Below are positions 42,988 through 52,193 of a DNA stretch of 64,000 nucleotides, piece after piece. The notes beneath the pieces were generated by a model that had not been told where the DNA came from, ran no database searches, and saw only the letters and a program-made list of their open reading frames with translations. A program made the position numbers and the translations under genes. This DNA is from G965232465 sp965276005 (GTDB taxonomy: Bacteria; Pseudomonadota; Alphaproteobacteria; JAQWUY01): positions 496,001 through 560,000 of the forward strand of contig OZ254962.1 of the NCBI GenBank assembly GCA_965276005.1, written 5' to 3'. Within the stretch, counting starts at the first letter, position 1. Each line of letters begins with the position of its first letter.

Positions 42988-43976
42988 ACCCAGTCTTTGC
43001 GTACCAAATCATGTTCCCCAAGCACCGTCCGTACGGTGCCTGTTTTTGACCGCATCATCAGGGTTTCCGTATAAATACGGTCGTTGACCACTCGAACACC
43101 TTTGGCAAGCATACTGTCTGTAATTCCGGTTGCACAAAACATCACATCGCCCTTTGCCATGTCTTCCAGCGTGTATTTTACAGTCGCATCGTGTAACCCC
43201 CACTTTTGCATACGGGCGATTTCCGCATCGTCTTCGGGGCATAACCTGCCCTGCATTTGTCCGCCCACACAGCGTAAAGCCGCCGCTGCAATCACGCCTT
43301 CGGGGGCACCGCCCTTGCCGATAAACATATCGACACCGGTTTTTTCCGTCAAAGCACAGGCAATAACCCCCGCCACATCGCCATTTTCAATGAGTTGTAC
43401 TCTTGCCCCCAACGCCCGAGCCGCATCGATAATGTAGCTATGGCGATCCCGGTTTAAAGTACAAATGGTCATATCCCGTGGCGATTTTCCCTTTGCCCGG
43501 GCAACGGCAACGATGTTTTCTTTGGGCGATCGGTCTAAGTCGACAATGCCTGTGGGCAAGCCTTTACCGACTGCTATTTTGTCCATATAAATATCGGGGG
43601 CATTTAACAAATTACCGTGTTTGGCAAACGCCACTACAGAACACGACCCTTCCATACCTTGCGAACACGGGGTGGTGCCTTCTAGGGGATCGAGGGCGAT
43701 GTCTACTTTGACACTGCCCGCCCGTTTGCTGCCGACCCGTTCGCCGATGTACAGCATGGGGGCTTCGTCCATTTCCCCTTCGCCTATTACCACCGTGCCG
43801 TCTATATCCATACGGTTGAAAGCCGCCCGCATGGCATCGACCGCCGCCCCGTCTGCTGCATTTTTATCGCCCCGCCCGATGTGGTTAATACAGGCAATCG
43901 CCGCCGCCTCCGTTACCCGTACCGCTTCTAGTCCTAAGTTTCTATCGTATAAATTGGCATCATATTTATCTGTCAT
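42978..43976 (-). CDS. glpX: Fructose-1,6-bisphosphatase class II
   Basis: A 332-residue metal-dependent phosphatase for gluconeogenesis. GEGEMDEAPMLYIGE (about residue 65), DPLEGTTPCSQG (about 95) and GKGGAPEGVIAAAALRCVGG (about 215) are family blocks. A GAGGAA ribosome site overlaps the end of hom. The hom-glpX-recJ order is typical of alphaproteobacteria. Confidence 0.95.
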   Translation of the reverse strand: MTDKYDANLYDRNLGLEAVRVTEAAAIACINHIGRGDKNAADGAAVDAMRAAFNRMDIDGTVVIGEGEMDEAPMLYIGERVGSKRAGSVKVDIALDPLEGTTPCSQGMEGSCSVVAFAKHGNLLNAPDIYMDKIAVGKGLPTGIVDLDRSPKENIVAVARAKGKSPRDMTICTLNRDRHSYIIDAARALGARVQLIENGDVAGVIACALTEKTGVDMFIGKGGAPEGVIAAAALRCVGGQMQGRLCPEDDAEIARMQKWGLHDATVKYTLEDMAKGDVMFCATGITDSMLAKGVRVVNDRIYTETLMMRSKTGTVRTVLGEHDLVRKDWVWI

Positions 43977-43977
43977 G

Positions 43978-45216
43978 TTAGCATTCCTCTATTCTGTGTA
44001 GTACGCACTGTATATCTGTAATGGCAGTTTTCATAGTTTTTTCTTGTATCGGGGTGGTGATAAGGGCTGTGCTGCCGTGTTCCATATGCGAATCGAGCAC
44101 TTGCACGCCGTGTTTGCCCAGCTGTGCCATTAACGGGCTGTTGTCGCCGGTGATACGCACATAATACCGCCCTACCCGTTCGTCCATAGGCAATATATAC
44201 GCCGGTTGTAAAGTTTCTACCGGTTGGTTAAACATATGCCTCTCTTGCCCCCCTGTGCGGGTTGCCACATCACATATATCGGACAAAATCGCTGATGCGG
44301 TGGCGTCGCCCCCTGCACCGGGTCCCATTAGGGACATGGATCCGATTAAATCTCCCTGTAAAGTACAGGCATTTACCACATCATCGACGCCGCCAAAGGT
44401 ACCTGTTTTAGATACAAACGCCGGTGCCATGTACAGCTGTACCCCGTTTTGTTTGTTGTCCGCTACCCCGACCAAACGGGGGGTAAATCCTAAATCGCCC
44501 GCCATGTGCACATCCAAATTGTCCATACAGTTACGGATGGATTCGATGTGCATATCCCCATATGCCCCCTGTATGCCAAAGGCAAGGCTGGCAAGTAACG
44601 CCAGTTTTTGTGCGGCGTCTACACCGTCTATGTCAAAAGACGGGTCTGATTCTGCGTATCCCAGCTGTTGGGCTTGTTGCAGTACATCGGCAAAGTCCTG
44701 CCCGGTTTTTTCAATGGTGGTTAAAATATAATTGCAAGTGCCGTTTAAGATACCGTAAATACGGCTGATGATATTGCCGCTCAAGCCTTCTCGCAACGCT
44801 TTAACAACGGGGATACCGCCGCCGATAGCGGCTTCGAACAAAATATAAGTGCCGTTGCGACAGGCAATTTTTTCCAGCTGTTCGCCGTGTTCCGCTAACA
44901 TGGCTTTGTTGGCGGTAATCACCACTTTACCCGCATTAAGGGCGTTTTTGACGCTGTCGAGAGCAATGCCCGTACTGCCGCCGATAACTTCGATAAACAC
45001 ATCAATATCCGGGCTGGTCGCCAGCTGGCGGGCATCGTCGAACCAAATATACGGAGACACATCGACGCCCCTGTCAGCTTTGGAACGGGCGGACACAGCG
45101 GTAATGTGTACGGTTTTTCCCGTACGCATTTTTAATATTTCGGCATTTTTATGTACACCTTTTATAACACCCACCCCTACGGTGCCAAGCCCTGCTACGC
45201 CAATAGATACGGTCAT
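43978..45216 (-). CDS. hom: Homoserine dehydrogenase
   Basis: A 412-residue NAD(P)H enzyme that reduces aspartate semialdehyde to homoserine for threonine and methionine. It has VAGLGTVGVGVI at the N-terminus, VITANKAML, EAAIGGGIPVVKALREG (about residue 125) and GILNGTCNYIL. A short ACT domain (YYVRITGDNSPLMAQLG, about 345 onward) suggests feedback control. It precedes glpX by one base and has an AAGGAC ribosome site. Confidence 0.95.
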   Translation of the reverse strand: MTVSIGVAGLGTVGVGVIKGVHKNAEILKMRTGKTVHITAVSARSKADRGVDVSPYIWFDDARQLATSPDIDVFIEVIGGSTGIALDSVKNALNAGKVVITANKAMLAEHGEQLEKIACRNGTYILFEAAIGGGIPVVKALREGLSGNIISRIYGILNGTCNYILTTIEKTGQDFADVLQQAQQLGYAESDPSFDIDGVDAAQKLALLASLAFGIQGAYGDMHIESIRNCMDNLDVHMAGDLGFTPRLVGVADNKQNGVQLYMAPAFVSKTGTFGGVDDVVNACTLQGDLIGSMSLMGPGAGGDATASAILSDICDVATRTGGQERHMFNQPVETLQPAYILPMDERVGRYYVRITGDNSPLMAQLGKHGVQVLDSHMEHGSTALITTPIQEKTMKTAITDIQCVLHRIEEC

Positions 45217-45237
45217 ATGATGTCCTTATTTTTTGTA

Positions 45238-45882
45238 TTATGCGGTTTCTTTTACATACCAGTTTGGCGATTCATCGCCGATTTTACGGACAAATACCCA
45301 ATCGTCTTGCAAGCGGACGATTTCCGTTGGGTGTCCTTGTACAACTCGGTTTTCACTGTCGTATAAGGCGGTTATTTGGTCGGTGGTAAAGTCGACCTCT
45401 ACTTCTAGCATATCCTTATGTACCACCGCATTTAATATTTCGATCTTAATAAAGCCCACCACTTCGCATGTCCCCCGTTGCCCGTTGGCAAGGCGGTTGT
45501 CGACGGTTTCGGCAAATACGGCGTACGATTCTGGGGCTAACAGCTGTTCTAATGCCTGTTTATTGCCCTGTGCGAAGGCTTCGAGCGTATTAGCAAAACA
45601 AATTTTTGCCCCATTGATAAAATTGTCCATATCGAAGTTCGGCTCTACCGTTTTAATGGTATCTAGTGCCTGTTGATTTAGGGGTGTTTCTGAGGGCACA
45701 GCCTCCACATCGATAACCGGTTCTGCTTGTTTTTGTTGTTTTTTTTGTGGGGCGGGTTCGATGGAAGCTTTTGACGACATGTTGCTAAAAGCGTCTTTGT
45801 TGCCACCCAAGTCCTGACCGATAATAGAAAACAACCGCCAGCCTATAATAACGGCAATTACCGCTAAGAATATTAAATCCAT
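45238..45882 (-). CDS. Tim44-like domain protein
   Basis: A 214-residue protein with one N-terminal membrane helix (residues 1-20), a polar linker rich in Gln, Lys and Pro, and a C-terminal Tim44-like domain (about 90-214, FINGAKICFANTLEAFAQGN to PNWYVKETA, in blocks). Alphaproteobacterial TimA-type proteins have this design and are thought to sit in the inner membrane facing the cytoplasm. The ATG at 45882 follows GGAG. It is divergent from fxsA and 21 bases upstream of hom on the same strand. Confidence 0.85.
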   Translation of the reverse strand: MDLIFLAVIAVIIGWRLFSIIGQDLGGNKDAFSNMSSKASIEPAPQKKQQKQAEPVIDVEAVPSETPLNQQALDTIKTVEPNFDMDNFINGAKICFANTLEAFAQGNKQALEQLLAPESYAVFAETVDNRLANGQRGTCEVVGFIKIEILNAVVHKDMLEVEVDFTTDQITALYDSENRVVQGHPTEIVRLQDDWVFVRKIGDESPNWYVKETA

Positions 45883-46008
45883 TAAAATTACTCCGTATAC
45901 GCAAAAAAGTTTTGGCAATTATTGCCAACATTTGATACTATGCCCTGTACATTTTGTGTAGCCTACTGTACAGTATATTGAAAATTTTTACAATGTTTTT
46001 TAAAGCGT

Positions 46009-46437
46009 ATGATTAAAATCTTTTTTGTTGTCGAACTTTTGTTGTTGTTTGTTATCGGTTTGGGTATTGGGCTTGGCGGTACTCTGTTGTGGATTTTTGC
46101 TACTGTTGTAATTGGCGTGTTGTCTATGAGGTGGGCGTTGCGACAAGGGGCGGGACATGTATTCTTGGGGGGGATATTTTTGATTTTTCCCGGTTATATA
46201 ACCGATGGTATTGGGGTGTTGCTGGTGTTAAATTTTCCCCTGCTGAGTGTATTGTACAGTTTGGGAATCATTACCAGTATGCAAAACATGGGCGGTGGTA
46301 TGGGCATGAATAACGCCGCATTTGGTCAATATTTTAGCAGTACAAAATATGCGTATCGCCCCCGATCGCAACAGGAGCCCAACGATTCGCCAATGGACAA
46401 CATTATCGATGGGGATTTTACCCGTAAGGATGACTAG
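46009..46437 (+). CDS. fxsA: FxsA family membrane protein
   Basis: A 142-residue inner-membrane protein with three to four hydrophobic segments (about 3-20, 24-40, 48-65 and 70-88) and a polar tail. LLLFVIGLGIGLGGTLLWI and GGIFLIFPGYITDGIGVLL fit the FxsA family, linked in E. coli with reduced phage T7 exclusion. The last base of its TAG is the first base of the hairpin repeat. Confidence 0.85.
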   Translation: MIKIFFVVELLLLFVIGLGIGLGGTLLWIFATVVIGVLSMRWALRQGAGHVFLGGIFLIFPGYITDGIGVLLVLNFPLLSVLYSLGIITSMQNMGGGMGMNNAAFGQYFSSTKYAYRPRSQQEPNDSPMDNIIDGDFTRKDD

Positions 46438-46522
46438 CGGTTGCAACCGCTGAGGGCGTTAGCCCGATGTGGTGCTCGATGCGGGGGGCGAAGCCCCCTA
46501 GACTCACGGACAAGCCGCAAAC
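46437..46522 (+). repeat. Dispersed hairpin element, short form
   Basis: A single copy of the element: GCGGTTGCAACCGC, GGGC-GTTA-GCCC, then GGGGGGC-GAA-GCCCCC and CTAGACTC. The long 53-base hairpin of the array units is absent and replaced by a short TGCTCGATG join. It lies between the convergent fxsA and argC genes. Confidence 0.9.
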
Positions 46523-46554
46523 TGGAAATAGTCCGCATAATCATTTTATCATAC

Positions 46555-47592
46555 TTATGGAAAATTCGGACACTGTTCTAGGGCGGTGTTTTCGGGTAAA
46601 TGAAACATGACATTCATATTTTGAATCGCCTGTCCGCTGGATCCCTTGACCAAGTTATCTAAGGTACACATAATAATACTGCGATTCGGCAGGCGGTCGG
46701 CTTTGGCACCGATGACCACCAAATTCGACCCTTTGACCATACGGCTAGCGGGTAAACCGTCGATGACCCGTACAAATTGTTCGTTGGCATAGGCGGTTTT
46801 TAAAGTATCTATTACATCCGTATGGGTTTTACCGTTGGCGTGTTTTACATATATGGTTACCAGTTCGCCCCTGTTTAAAGGCACCAAATGGGGGGTAAAA
46901 TTGACCACCACATCGGTTTTAAAAGCTTTTGTTAGCTGTTGTTCGATTTCTGGGGCGTGGCGGTGGCAGGCGACGCCGTACGGGTGCATTTGTTCGGCGA
47001 CTTCACAGAATAAAGTTGCCTGTTGTAGTTTTCGTCCGGCACCGCTAACCCCTGATTTGGCATCGATAATAATGTCTTCGGGGCGGATAATTGCCGATTC
47101 TGCCAATGGCACCAAAGCCATTAACGAAGCGGTCGGATAGCATCCCGGACAGGCAACCAGCCGGGCGGTTGCTATGTCTTGTCGAGCGTGTTCGGTGAGT
47201 CCATATACCGCCTCCGCTTGTATGTCGATAGCGGTGTGGGGGGTGTTGTACCACTGTTCGTATACGGCGGTATCTTGCAAGCGAAAATCAGCGGATAAAT
47301 CGATGATTCTTACATGTTTGGGGAGGGTTTTGACCAAGTCCTGACTGACCCCGTGTGGCAAGCCACAAAACACCACATCACATACGCCAAAATCCGCTGC
47401 TTCGTTGGTTTCGACAACGGGCAGATCGAGGTGGGATAAATGCGGGTAAATATCCCCATAAGATCGCCCGGCGTTAGCGTTGGCGGTAAGTATCACTATG
47501 TCCGTGTATGGGTGCAAGGACAACAACCGCACCAAATCCGCCCCCGTATAGCCCGAAGCCCCCAATATACCTACTTTAATTGTGTCTGTCAT
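46555..47592 (-). CDS. argC: N-acetyl-gamma-glutamyl-phosphate reductase
   Basis: A 345-residue NADPH enzyme of arginine synthesis. GILGASGYTGADLVRLL at the N-terminus, the catalytic Cys in VACPGCYPTASLMAL (about residue 150) and the His in HRHAPEIEQQL (about 210) match ArgC. It lies downstream of rpsI as in other alphaproteobacteria, with a hairpin element in between. No strong ribosome site is visible. Confidence 0.95.
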   Translation of the reverse strand: MTDTIKVGILGASGYTGADLVRLLSLHPYTDIVILTANANAGRSYGDIYPHLSHLDLPVVETNEAADFGVCDVVFCGLPHGVSQDLVKTLPKHVRIIDLSADFRLQDTAVYEQWYNTPHTAIDIQAEAVYGLTEHARQDIATARLVACPGCYPTASLMALVPLAESAIIRPEDIIIDAKSGVSGAGRKLQQATLFCEVAEQMHPYGVACHRHAPEIEQQLTKAFKTDVVVNFTPHLVPLNRGELVTIYVKHANGKTHTDVIDTLKTAYANEQFVRVIDGLPASRMVKGSNLVVIGAKADRLPNRSIIMCTLDNLVKGSSGQAIQNMNVMFHLPENTALEQCPNFP

Positions 47593-47605
47593 AATCGTAT
47601 AACCG

Positions 47606-47701
47606 TACGGGTTGATTTTTGTTTGTGGCTTGAGTCTAGGGGGCTTCGCCCCCCATGATCGAGTACCACATCGGGCTTACGCCCTCAGCGGTTGCAACCG
47701 C
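47606..47701 (-). repeat. Dispersed hairpin element, short form, with tail
   Basis: A copy on the minus strand: GCGGTTGCAACCGC (47688-47701), GGGC-GTAA-GCCC, GGGGGGC-GAA-GCCCCC, then the tail AAAAATCAACCCGTA (47606-47620). The long hairpin is missing, as at 46437. It occupies the whole gap between rpsI and argC. Confidence 0.9.
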
Positions 47702-47703
47702 TT

Positions 47704-48162
47704 TTACCGTTTGGAGAATTGGAAAGAGCGGCGGGCTTTGGCACGGCCGTATTTTTTCCGCTCCACCTTGCGATCGTCACGGGTGAGAAACCCTTCGGCT
47801 TTTAGTGTTGGACGAAGAGTAGGTTCAAAATGTACCAACGCCCGGCTGATACCGTGTTGTACTGCCCCCGCTTGTCCGGACAAGCCGCCGCCGGATACGG
47901 TACAAAATACATCAAATTGACCGCTGCGGTCGACCTTGTCGAACGGCTGATTTAACACCATACGCAATACAGGGCGACCGAAATAGTTTTCTATGTCCCG
48001 TCCATTGACGGTAACTTTACCAGATCCGGGTTTAATCCACACCCGGGCAACAGAAGTCTTACGACGACCGGTAGCATACGCCCGCCCGGATGCATCGAGC
48101 TTTTGCGGTGCCACTTGGGGGGTATCGATGGGTTGTACTGTGGGTTGTGCTGTTTCAGACAT
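47704..48162 (-). CDS. rpsI: 30S ribosomal protein S9
   Basis: A 152-residue ribosomal protein. GRAYATGRRKTSVARVWIKPG (in blocks, about residues 25-47), VNGRDIENYF and the basic C-terminus ending SFQFSKR, with the final Lys-Arg reaching the P-site tRNA, are conserved. The 20-residue N-terminal extension is common in alphaproteobacteria. It follows rplM by two bases. Confidence 0.97.
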   Translation of the reverse strand: MSETAQPTVQPIDTPQVAPQKLDASGRAYATGRRKTSVARVWIKPGSGKVTVNGRDIENYFGRPVLRMVLNQPFDKVDRSGQFDVFCTVSGGGLSGQAGAVQHGISRALVHFEPTLRPTLKAEGFLTRDDRKVERKKYGRAKARRSFQFSKR

Positions 48163-48164
48163 TA

Positions 48165-48629
48165 TTAACCTCGCTTACTGTTTTTAGGGTTTTTGCTTGC
48201 TAAGTCAAGCACAGTTGGATTTTGGGCTTGGTGGCTGTGCTCTGCCCCGACAAATACCCGTACATTTCGCATTTGTTGCCGCCCCAAAGGACCATTGGGA
48301 ATCATCCGCTCGATGGCTTTTCGAACCACCCGATCCGGGTGTTTGCCGCCCAGCACCTGCCCAGCAGTACGGGACTTAATACCACCGGGATAGCCCGTAT
48401 GCCAGTAATACACCTTATCGGACAGTTTTTTGCCGGTCAGGTGTACTTTTTCCGCATTGATAATAATAACATTATCGCCACAATCCACATGCGGCGTATA
48501 TGTGGGCTTGTGCTTGCCCCGTAAGATCTTAGCAACCTCCGCCGCCAACCGCCCCAACACCAAATCCGTAGCATCGACAATATACCAAGTTTTCTGTACT
48601 TCACTCGGTTTAATAGACACAGTACTCAT
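48165..48629 (-). CDS. rplM: 50S ribosomal protein L13
   Basis: A 154-residue protein. TWYIVDATDLVLGRLAAEVAKILRGKHKP (in blocks, about residues 12-40), VDCGDNVIIINAEKV and PNGPLGRQQM are conserved. The ATG at 48629 has a GAAGGG ribosome site; the ORF start at 48659 overlaps the upstream UTR. It is co-transcribed with rpsI. Confidence 0.97.
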   Translation of the reverse strand: MSTVSIKPSEVQKTWYIVDATDLVLGRLAAEVAKILRGKHKPTYTPHVDCGDNVIIINAEKVHLTGKKLSDKVYYWHTGYPGGIKSRTAGQVLGGKHPDRVVRKAIERMIPNGPLGRQQMRNVRVFVGAEHSHQAQNPTVLDLASKNPKNSKRG

Positions 48630-48674
48630 AATATACCCTTCGTTTAAAATAAAGTTCACTCATCATACGGCACA

Positions 48675-48703
48675 GTTATACCGCCTAGTCCGCAAGAAGT
48701 CAA
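48675..48703 (-). promoter_or_regulatory. Sigma-70 promoter of rplM-rpsI
   Basis: On the minus strand, TTGACT and TATAAC are separated by exactly 17 bases, about 45 bases before the rplM start. Confidence 0.7.
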
Positions 48704-48838
48704 CACAAAATAGATAAAAATACATACGAAAAATCAAGGGGTTATAGAAACGGTATTATAATACCATACTGGTATGTGTTTATTTACATGGGACTGGGCA
48801 GGTTACTTGCAAAAAATATATTTTGTTATCGATCTGCT

Positions 48839-50917
48839 TTATTCTAATTTCAACGCTAATTCTCCGACACAATCAAAGTCATATAAGATATTAATTAATG
48901 TCTTCTTAAATGCTTCTGCACCTTGTTTGCTATTTGTTTCTACATACAACCCATTTGAAATTTCATATGGTTCCCTCAAGGCATCAGCATCTTCTACAAA
49001 ATATCGACAATTCACAGTTTCATCCAGTGCCTGCAAATCCTTACAAACAGACTGTAAAAGTATTTTCCAAGATGAAGCCTTAGGGGTTTTTATTTCACCC
49101 AAAATTTTATAAGAATGTATTTTAGTTCCTGTTGCATCGCCGATGTCTTCAACGGGAATATAATCGGTTGAATAATCTTTTTTGTACTGTGCTCGATTGG
49201 GAATATCTGTAAAGACTCGATTAAATAGTGCAATCATTCTCTTAGCATTGTTTAAAATTTGCGTTTCATCCCAAGAAGTTACTTTTTTAAAATATTTGTT
49301 TAAAGGAATATTACTGTGTTCTTGCATCAATTCTTTTTTTTGTAAAAATAATTTCCTACTATGCTCAGAGTTGTATCCTGTCAAAGTAAGATTGCCAATA
49401 GTATGTAGGTATTTTTCATGTACTTCTTGCCAATTATCCCCCAATTCGGTTTTCCATTTTTCTGTGAGAGATTGTGGCATAATATGTTCTACGGTTATAC
49501 CGTCATCGATAACAATAGATTCTTTTTGATCGAAGTTACACATTTTTTGTAGTACAAAACTTCGTATTCCTTTGGCGTTGTAAAAATCTTTACGAGGCAA
49601 TTCCAATTCTATATCTTGGTCGGTAGGATAATGATCCCTTGGAATAAAATTACTAAAAACATAATATAAAGATTCTAAATAGTCATTACCGTGACTCATA
49701 TACCCGTCAATTCTATTGGCTAGTGTCGGATACATTGTATTATATGGATTCGTTGGTCTACCGATAATTGTACGGCGGATATAGTAATTTGAAATAAATT
49801 CAAGCACTTTACATACTGTATTTTCGTCTAATTGTTGTTTTTCATCATATGCATCCATCAAACTCATAAAGTAAGCGTATGGTGTTTTTTGCTTTAAGGT
49901 ACGAAACACCTCGAAATAAGTTTCAAATGTTTCATTTTGACACACATCATTAAACCATTTATAATACTTTGTGAATCTGACAAGTTCCAATAAAGCATTC
50001 TCGATAACATCTAAAGTATTTTTACCTATTGAAATATCAAAAATAAACTTTTTAAAAACAGTATATGTATTCTTGTAAGGAAAATACGAATTTTCCTTAT
50101 ACATCAGATAATGCCAAATAGCATTTAATGTGTGTGGTTCATTATCTCTATGCGTGTTAAATTCTATTTCTTTCCAATAAGACTGGTACCATTCTTCCTG
50201 TATATCAGGCTCCTTATCCATCAATATATAGTTACGAATAAGATCCGCATCATCGAGAGATTTTCCCGTTGCATTTATAGTTTCAAAAACCAGTTGAGGT
50301 TTATCTTGATTCGATAATTCAAGTTCAATTTTGATAATTTCCAACTTATTAAAAGCATCCCATAATAAATCAATATTGCCATGTTTCTTATAAAATGCTC
50401 TTACCCTTGTTTCAAAATATTTATAATTTTGAAAAACTCTGGTGTCTTTTAACGCTGAATTTTTATTATAAGCATGTGGGTGTAAAGGATCTGATAATAA
50501 ATACAAATTACTGTACGCTTCGGCGTCTTGATTTACCTGTTTTAACCGTACCCAACTTTTTTTATCTTCATATTCGTCTACTAGGTATTCCTTAAAAATT
50601 ATATTTGCAAGATTGGGGTTCTCACTTTTGATGTCTTTTAATTTTAACAAGTTATACATCGCAAACATTATCAATGACAATGAAGTTATGCGCTGTTGAC
50701 CATCGATAACGATAAATTCCTTACCTATATCCCCCTTGACCACAACTGTAGAACCTAAAAAGTACTGTTTTAACCGATTAGAATAAATAAGTTCTATATC
50801 GTCAAATAGCCTTTTGCAATGCTCCTTCTCCCACGCATAATTTCGCTGATATACAGGAATAACAAATTTATCCCTACTTCCTATAAAATTCAAAACACTC
50901 TCTATATTTGCTCGCAT
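48839..50917 (-). CDS. DUF262/DUF1524 protein, GmrSD-like (type IV restriction-related)
   Basis: A 692-residue protein. The N-terminal DUF262 ParB/Srx-like nuclease or NTPase domain has VYQRNYAWEKEHC (about residue 22) and FIVIDGQQRITSL (about 70). A DUF1524 HNH-like domain follows, with VEHIMPQSLTEKW and HTIGNLTLTGYNSEHS (about 465-515). An extra 130-residue C-terminal domain ends the protein. Proteins of this design (GmrSD, SspE/BrxU group) restrict modified phage DNA; this role is inferred. The gene is more AT-rich than its neighbours. The ATG follows GAGGA. It lies next to a metZ fragment, suggesting horizontal insertion. Confidence 0.85.
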   Translation of the reverse strand: MRANIESVLNFIGSRDKFVIPVYQRNYAWEKEHCKRLFDDIELIYSNRLKQYFLGSTVVVKGDIGKEFIVIDGQQRITSLSLIMFAMYNLLKLKDIKSENPNLANIIFKEYLVDEYEDKKSWVRLKQVNQDAEAYSNLYLLSDPLHPHAYNKNSALKDTRVFQNYKYFETRVRAFYKKHGNIDLLWDAFNKLEIIKIELELSNQDKPQLVFETINATGKSLDDADLIRNYILMDKEPDIQEEWYQSYWKEIEFNTHRDNEPHTLNAIWHYLMYKENSYFPYKNTYTVFKKFIFDISIGKNTLDVIENALLELVRFTKYYKWFNDVCQNETFETYFEVFRTLKQKTPYAYFMSLMDAYDEKQQLDENTVCKVLEFISNYYIRRTIIGRPTNPYNTMYPTLANRIDGYMSHGNDYLESLYYVFSNFIPRDHYPTDQDIELELPRKDFYNAKGIRSFVLQKMCNFDQKESIVIDDGITVEHIMPQSLTEKWKTELGDNWQEVHEKYLHTIGNLTLTGYNSEHSRKLFLQKKELMQEHSNIPLNKYFKKVTSWDETQILNNAKRMIALFNRVFTDIPNRAQYKKDYSTDYIPVEDIGDATGTKIHSYKILGEIKTPKASSWKILLQSVCKDLQALDETVNCRYFVEDADALREPYEISNGLYVETNSKQGAEAFKKTLINILYDFDCVGELALKLE

Positions 50918-50939
50918 AAAAAAATCCTCATATATTTTG

Positions 50940-50986
50940 TTTTAACGCCTGGACAAAATTCTCTTGTGGATCCCTAATGTACAACA
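50940..50986 (-). pseudogene. Duplicated 3' end of metZ
   Basis: Read on the minus strand, this piece translates to IRDPQENFVQALKQNI and stop, near-identical to the metZ C-terminus VRDLQEDFVQALKL. It lies right after the intact metZ stop and before the DUF262 gene. Confidence 0.8.
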
Positions 50987-50987
50987 C

Positions 50988-52193
50988 TTAACCAGTGGGG
51001 TCAAGTTTTAATGCCTGTACAAAATCCTCCTGTAAATCCCGTACATCCTCGAGTCCCACGCTTAATCGTACGAAATTATCGGTGATGCCGACCGCTTGGC
51101 GTTGGGGTTCTGTCATTTTGCTGTGGGTGGTCGAGGCGGGGTGGGCGATTAGGGATTTGGCATCGCCTAAATTGTTCGATATGTCGATGATGTGTAATGA
51201 ATCGAGCACTTGGTAGGTGCGGTGTTTGTCGCCTGTGATATAAATACCCATTAACGACCCGTAGTTTAACATTTGGGCGGTTGCTAAAGAGTGTTGCGGG
51301 TGGGATTTTAAGCCGGGGTATAGGACGCTGTCGATACCGTCTAAATTCTCCAAAAACTGTGCCAGTTGTAAAGCGTTATCGCATTGTTTTTCCACCCGTA
51401 ACGACAGGGTTTCTAAGCCTTTTAGCATATTCCACGCATTAAATGGCGACAGGCTGGGTCCGGTGTTTCTGATGTATGGGAACAGCACTTCATTAAACCA
51501 TTTCTCATCGTTGGTGAGTACCGCCCCTGCTAAGGTGCGTCCTTGTCCGTCTATGTGTTTGGTGGTCGAATATATCACCACATCCGCCCCTAAGTCGATA
51601 CACTTCTGCCCTATGGGGGTGGCGAATACATTGTCGACAAATACCCTTGCCCCCGCAGGCTGTGCCAGTTGGCACACCGCCCGAATGTCGATCAGCTGCA
51701 TAGTGGGATTCGATGGGGTTTCAAAAAACACCGCTTGTGTGGGGACGGACAATGCCTGCTCCCATGCGGTTATATCGGTGCCATCGACCAACACCACCTC
51801 GACCCCTAATCGCCGCAACAACACATCGACAACCCAAAAGCAATTGCCAAATAAGGCATTGCTCGCCACCAAGCGATCGCCGGGCGACAGGGTGCTGACC
51901 AACGATGCGGACACCGCCGCCATACCCGATGCCACGCCGGCACAGTACGCCGCTTCCTCAATGGCTTTCATGCGGTCTTCGAACATGGTGTTTGTCGGGT
52001 TGCTATACCGTCCGTACATATAGCGATTCAAATTGCCGGCAAAAGCGTCTTCTGCATGTTGGCATTTGTCGTACACAAATCCAGAAGTTACATACAGGGC
52101 TTCGCTGGTTTCATCAAACGGTGATCGCTGTTGTCCCGCCCGTACTTGCCGGGTTGCCATGCGGGCGGTGCTTATATGTTTTTGCTTTGTCAT
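50988..52193 (-). CDS. metZ: O-succinylhomoserine sulfhydrylase
   Basis: A 401-residue PLP enzyme of the Cys/Met metabolism family that makes homocysteine directly from activated homoserine and sulfide. RYMYGRYSNPTN, VASGMAAVSASLVSTL and the PLP Lys in YSTTKHIDGQGR (about residue 210) are present. The MetZ form fits better than MetB/MetC because of the TRQVRAG start and TSEALYVTSGFVYD. The ATG at 52193 overlaps the rhodanese stop as ATGA. Confidence 0.92.
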   Translation of the reverse strand: MTKQKHISTARMATRQVRAGQQRSPFDETSEALYVTSGFVYDKCQHAEDAFAGNLNRYMYGRYSNPTNTMFEDRMKAIEEAAYCAGVASGMAAVSASLVSTLSPGDRLVASNALFGNCFWVVDVLLRRLGVEVVLVDGTDITAWEQALSVPTQAVFFETPSNPTMQLIDIRAVCQLAQPAGARVFVDNVFATPIGQKCIDLGADVVIYSTTKHIDGQGRTLAGAVLTNDEKWFNEVLFPYIRNTGPSLSPFNAWNMLKGLETLSLRVEKQCDNALQLAQFLENLDGIDSVLYPGLKSHPQHSLATAQMLNYGSLMGIYITGDKHRTYQVLDSLHIIDISNNLGDAKSLIAHPASTTHSKMTEPQRQAVGITDNFVRLSVGLEDVRDLQEDFVQALKLDPTG

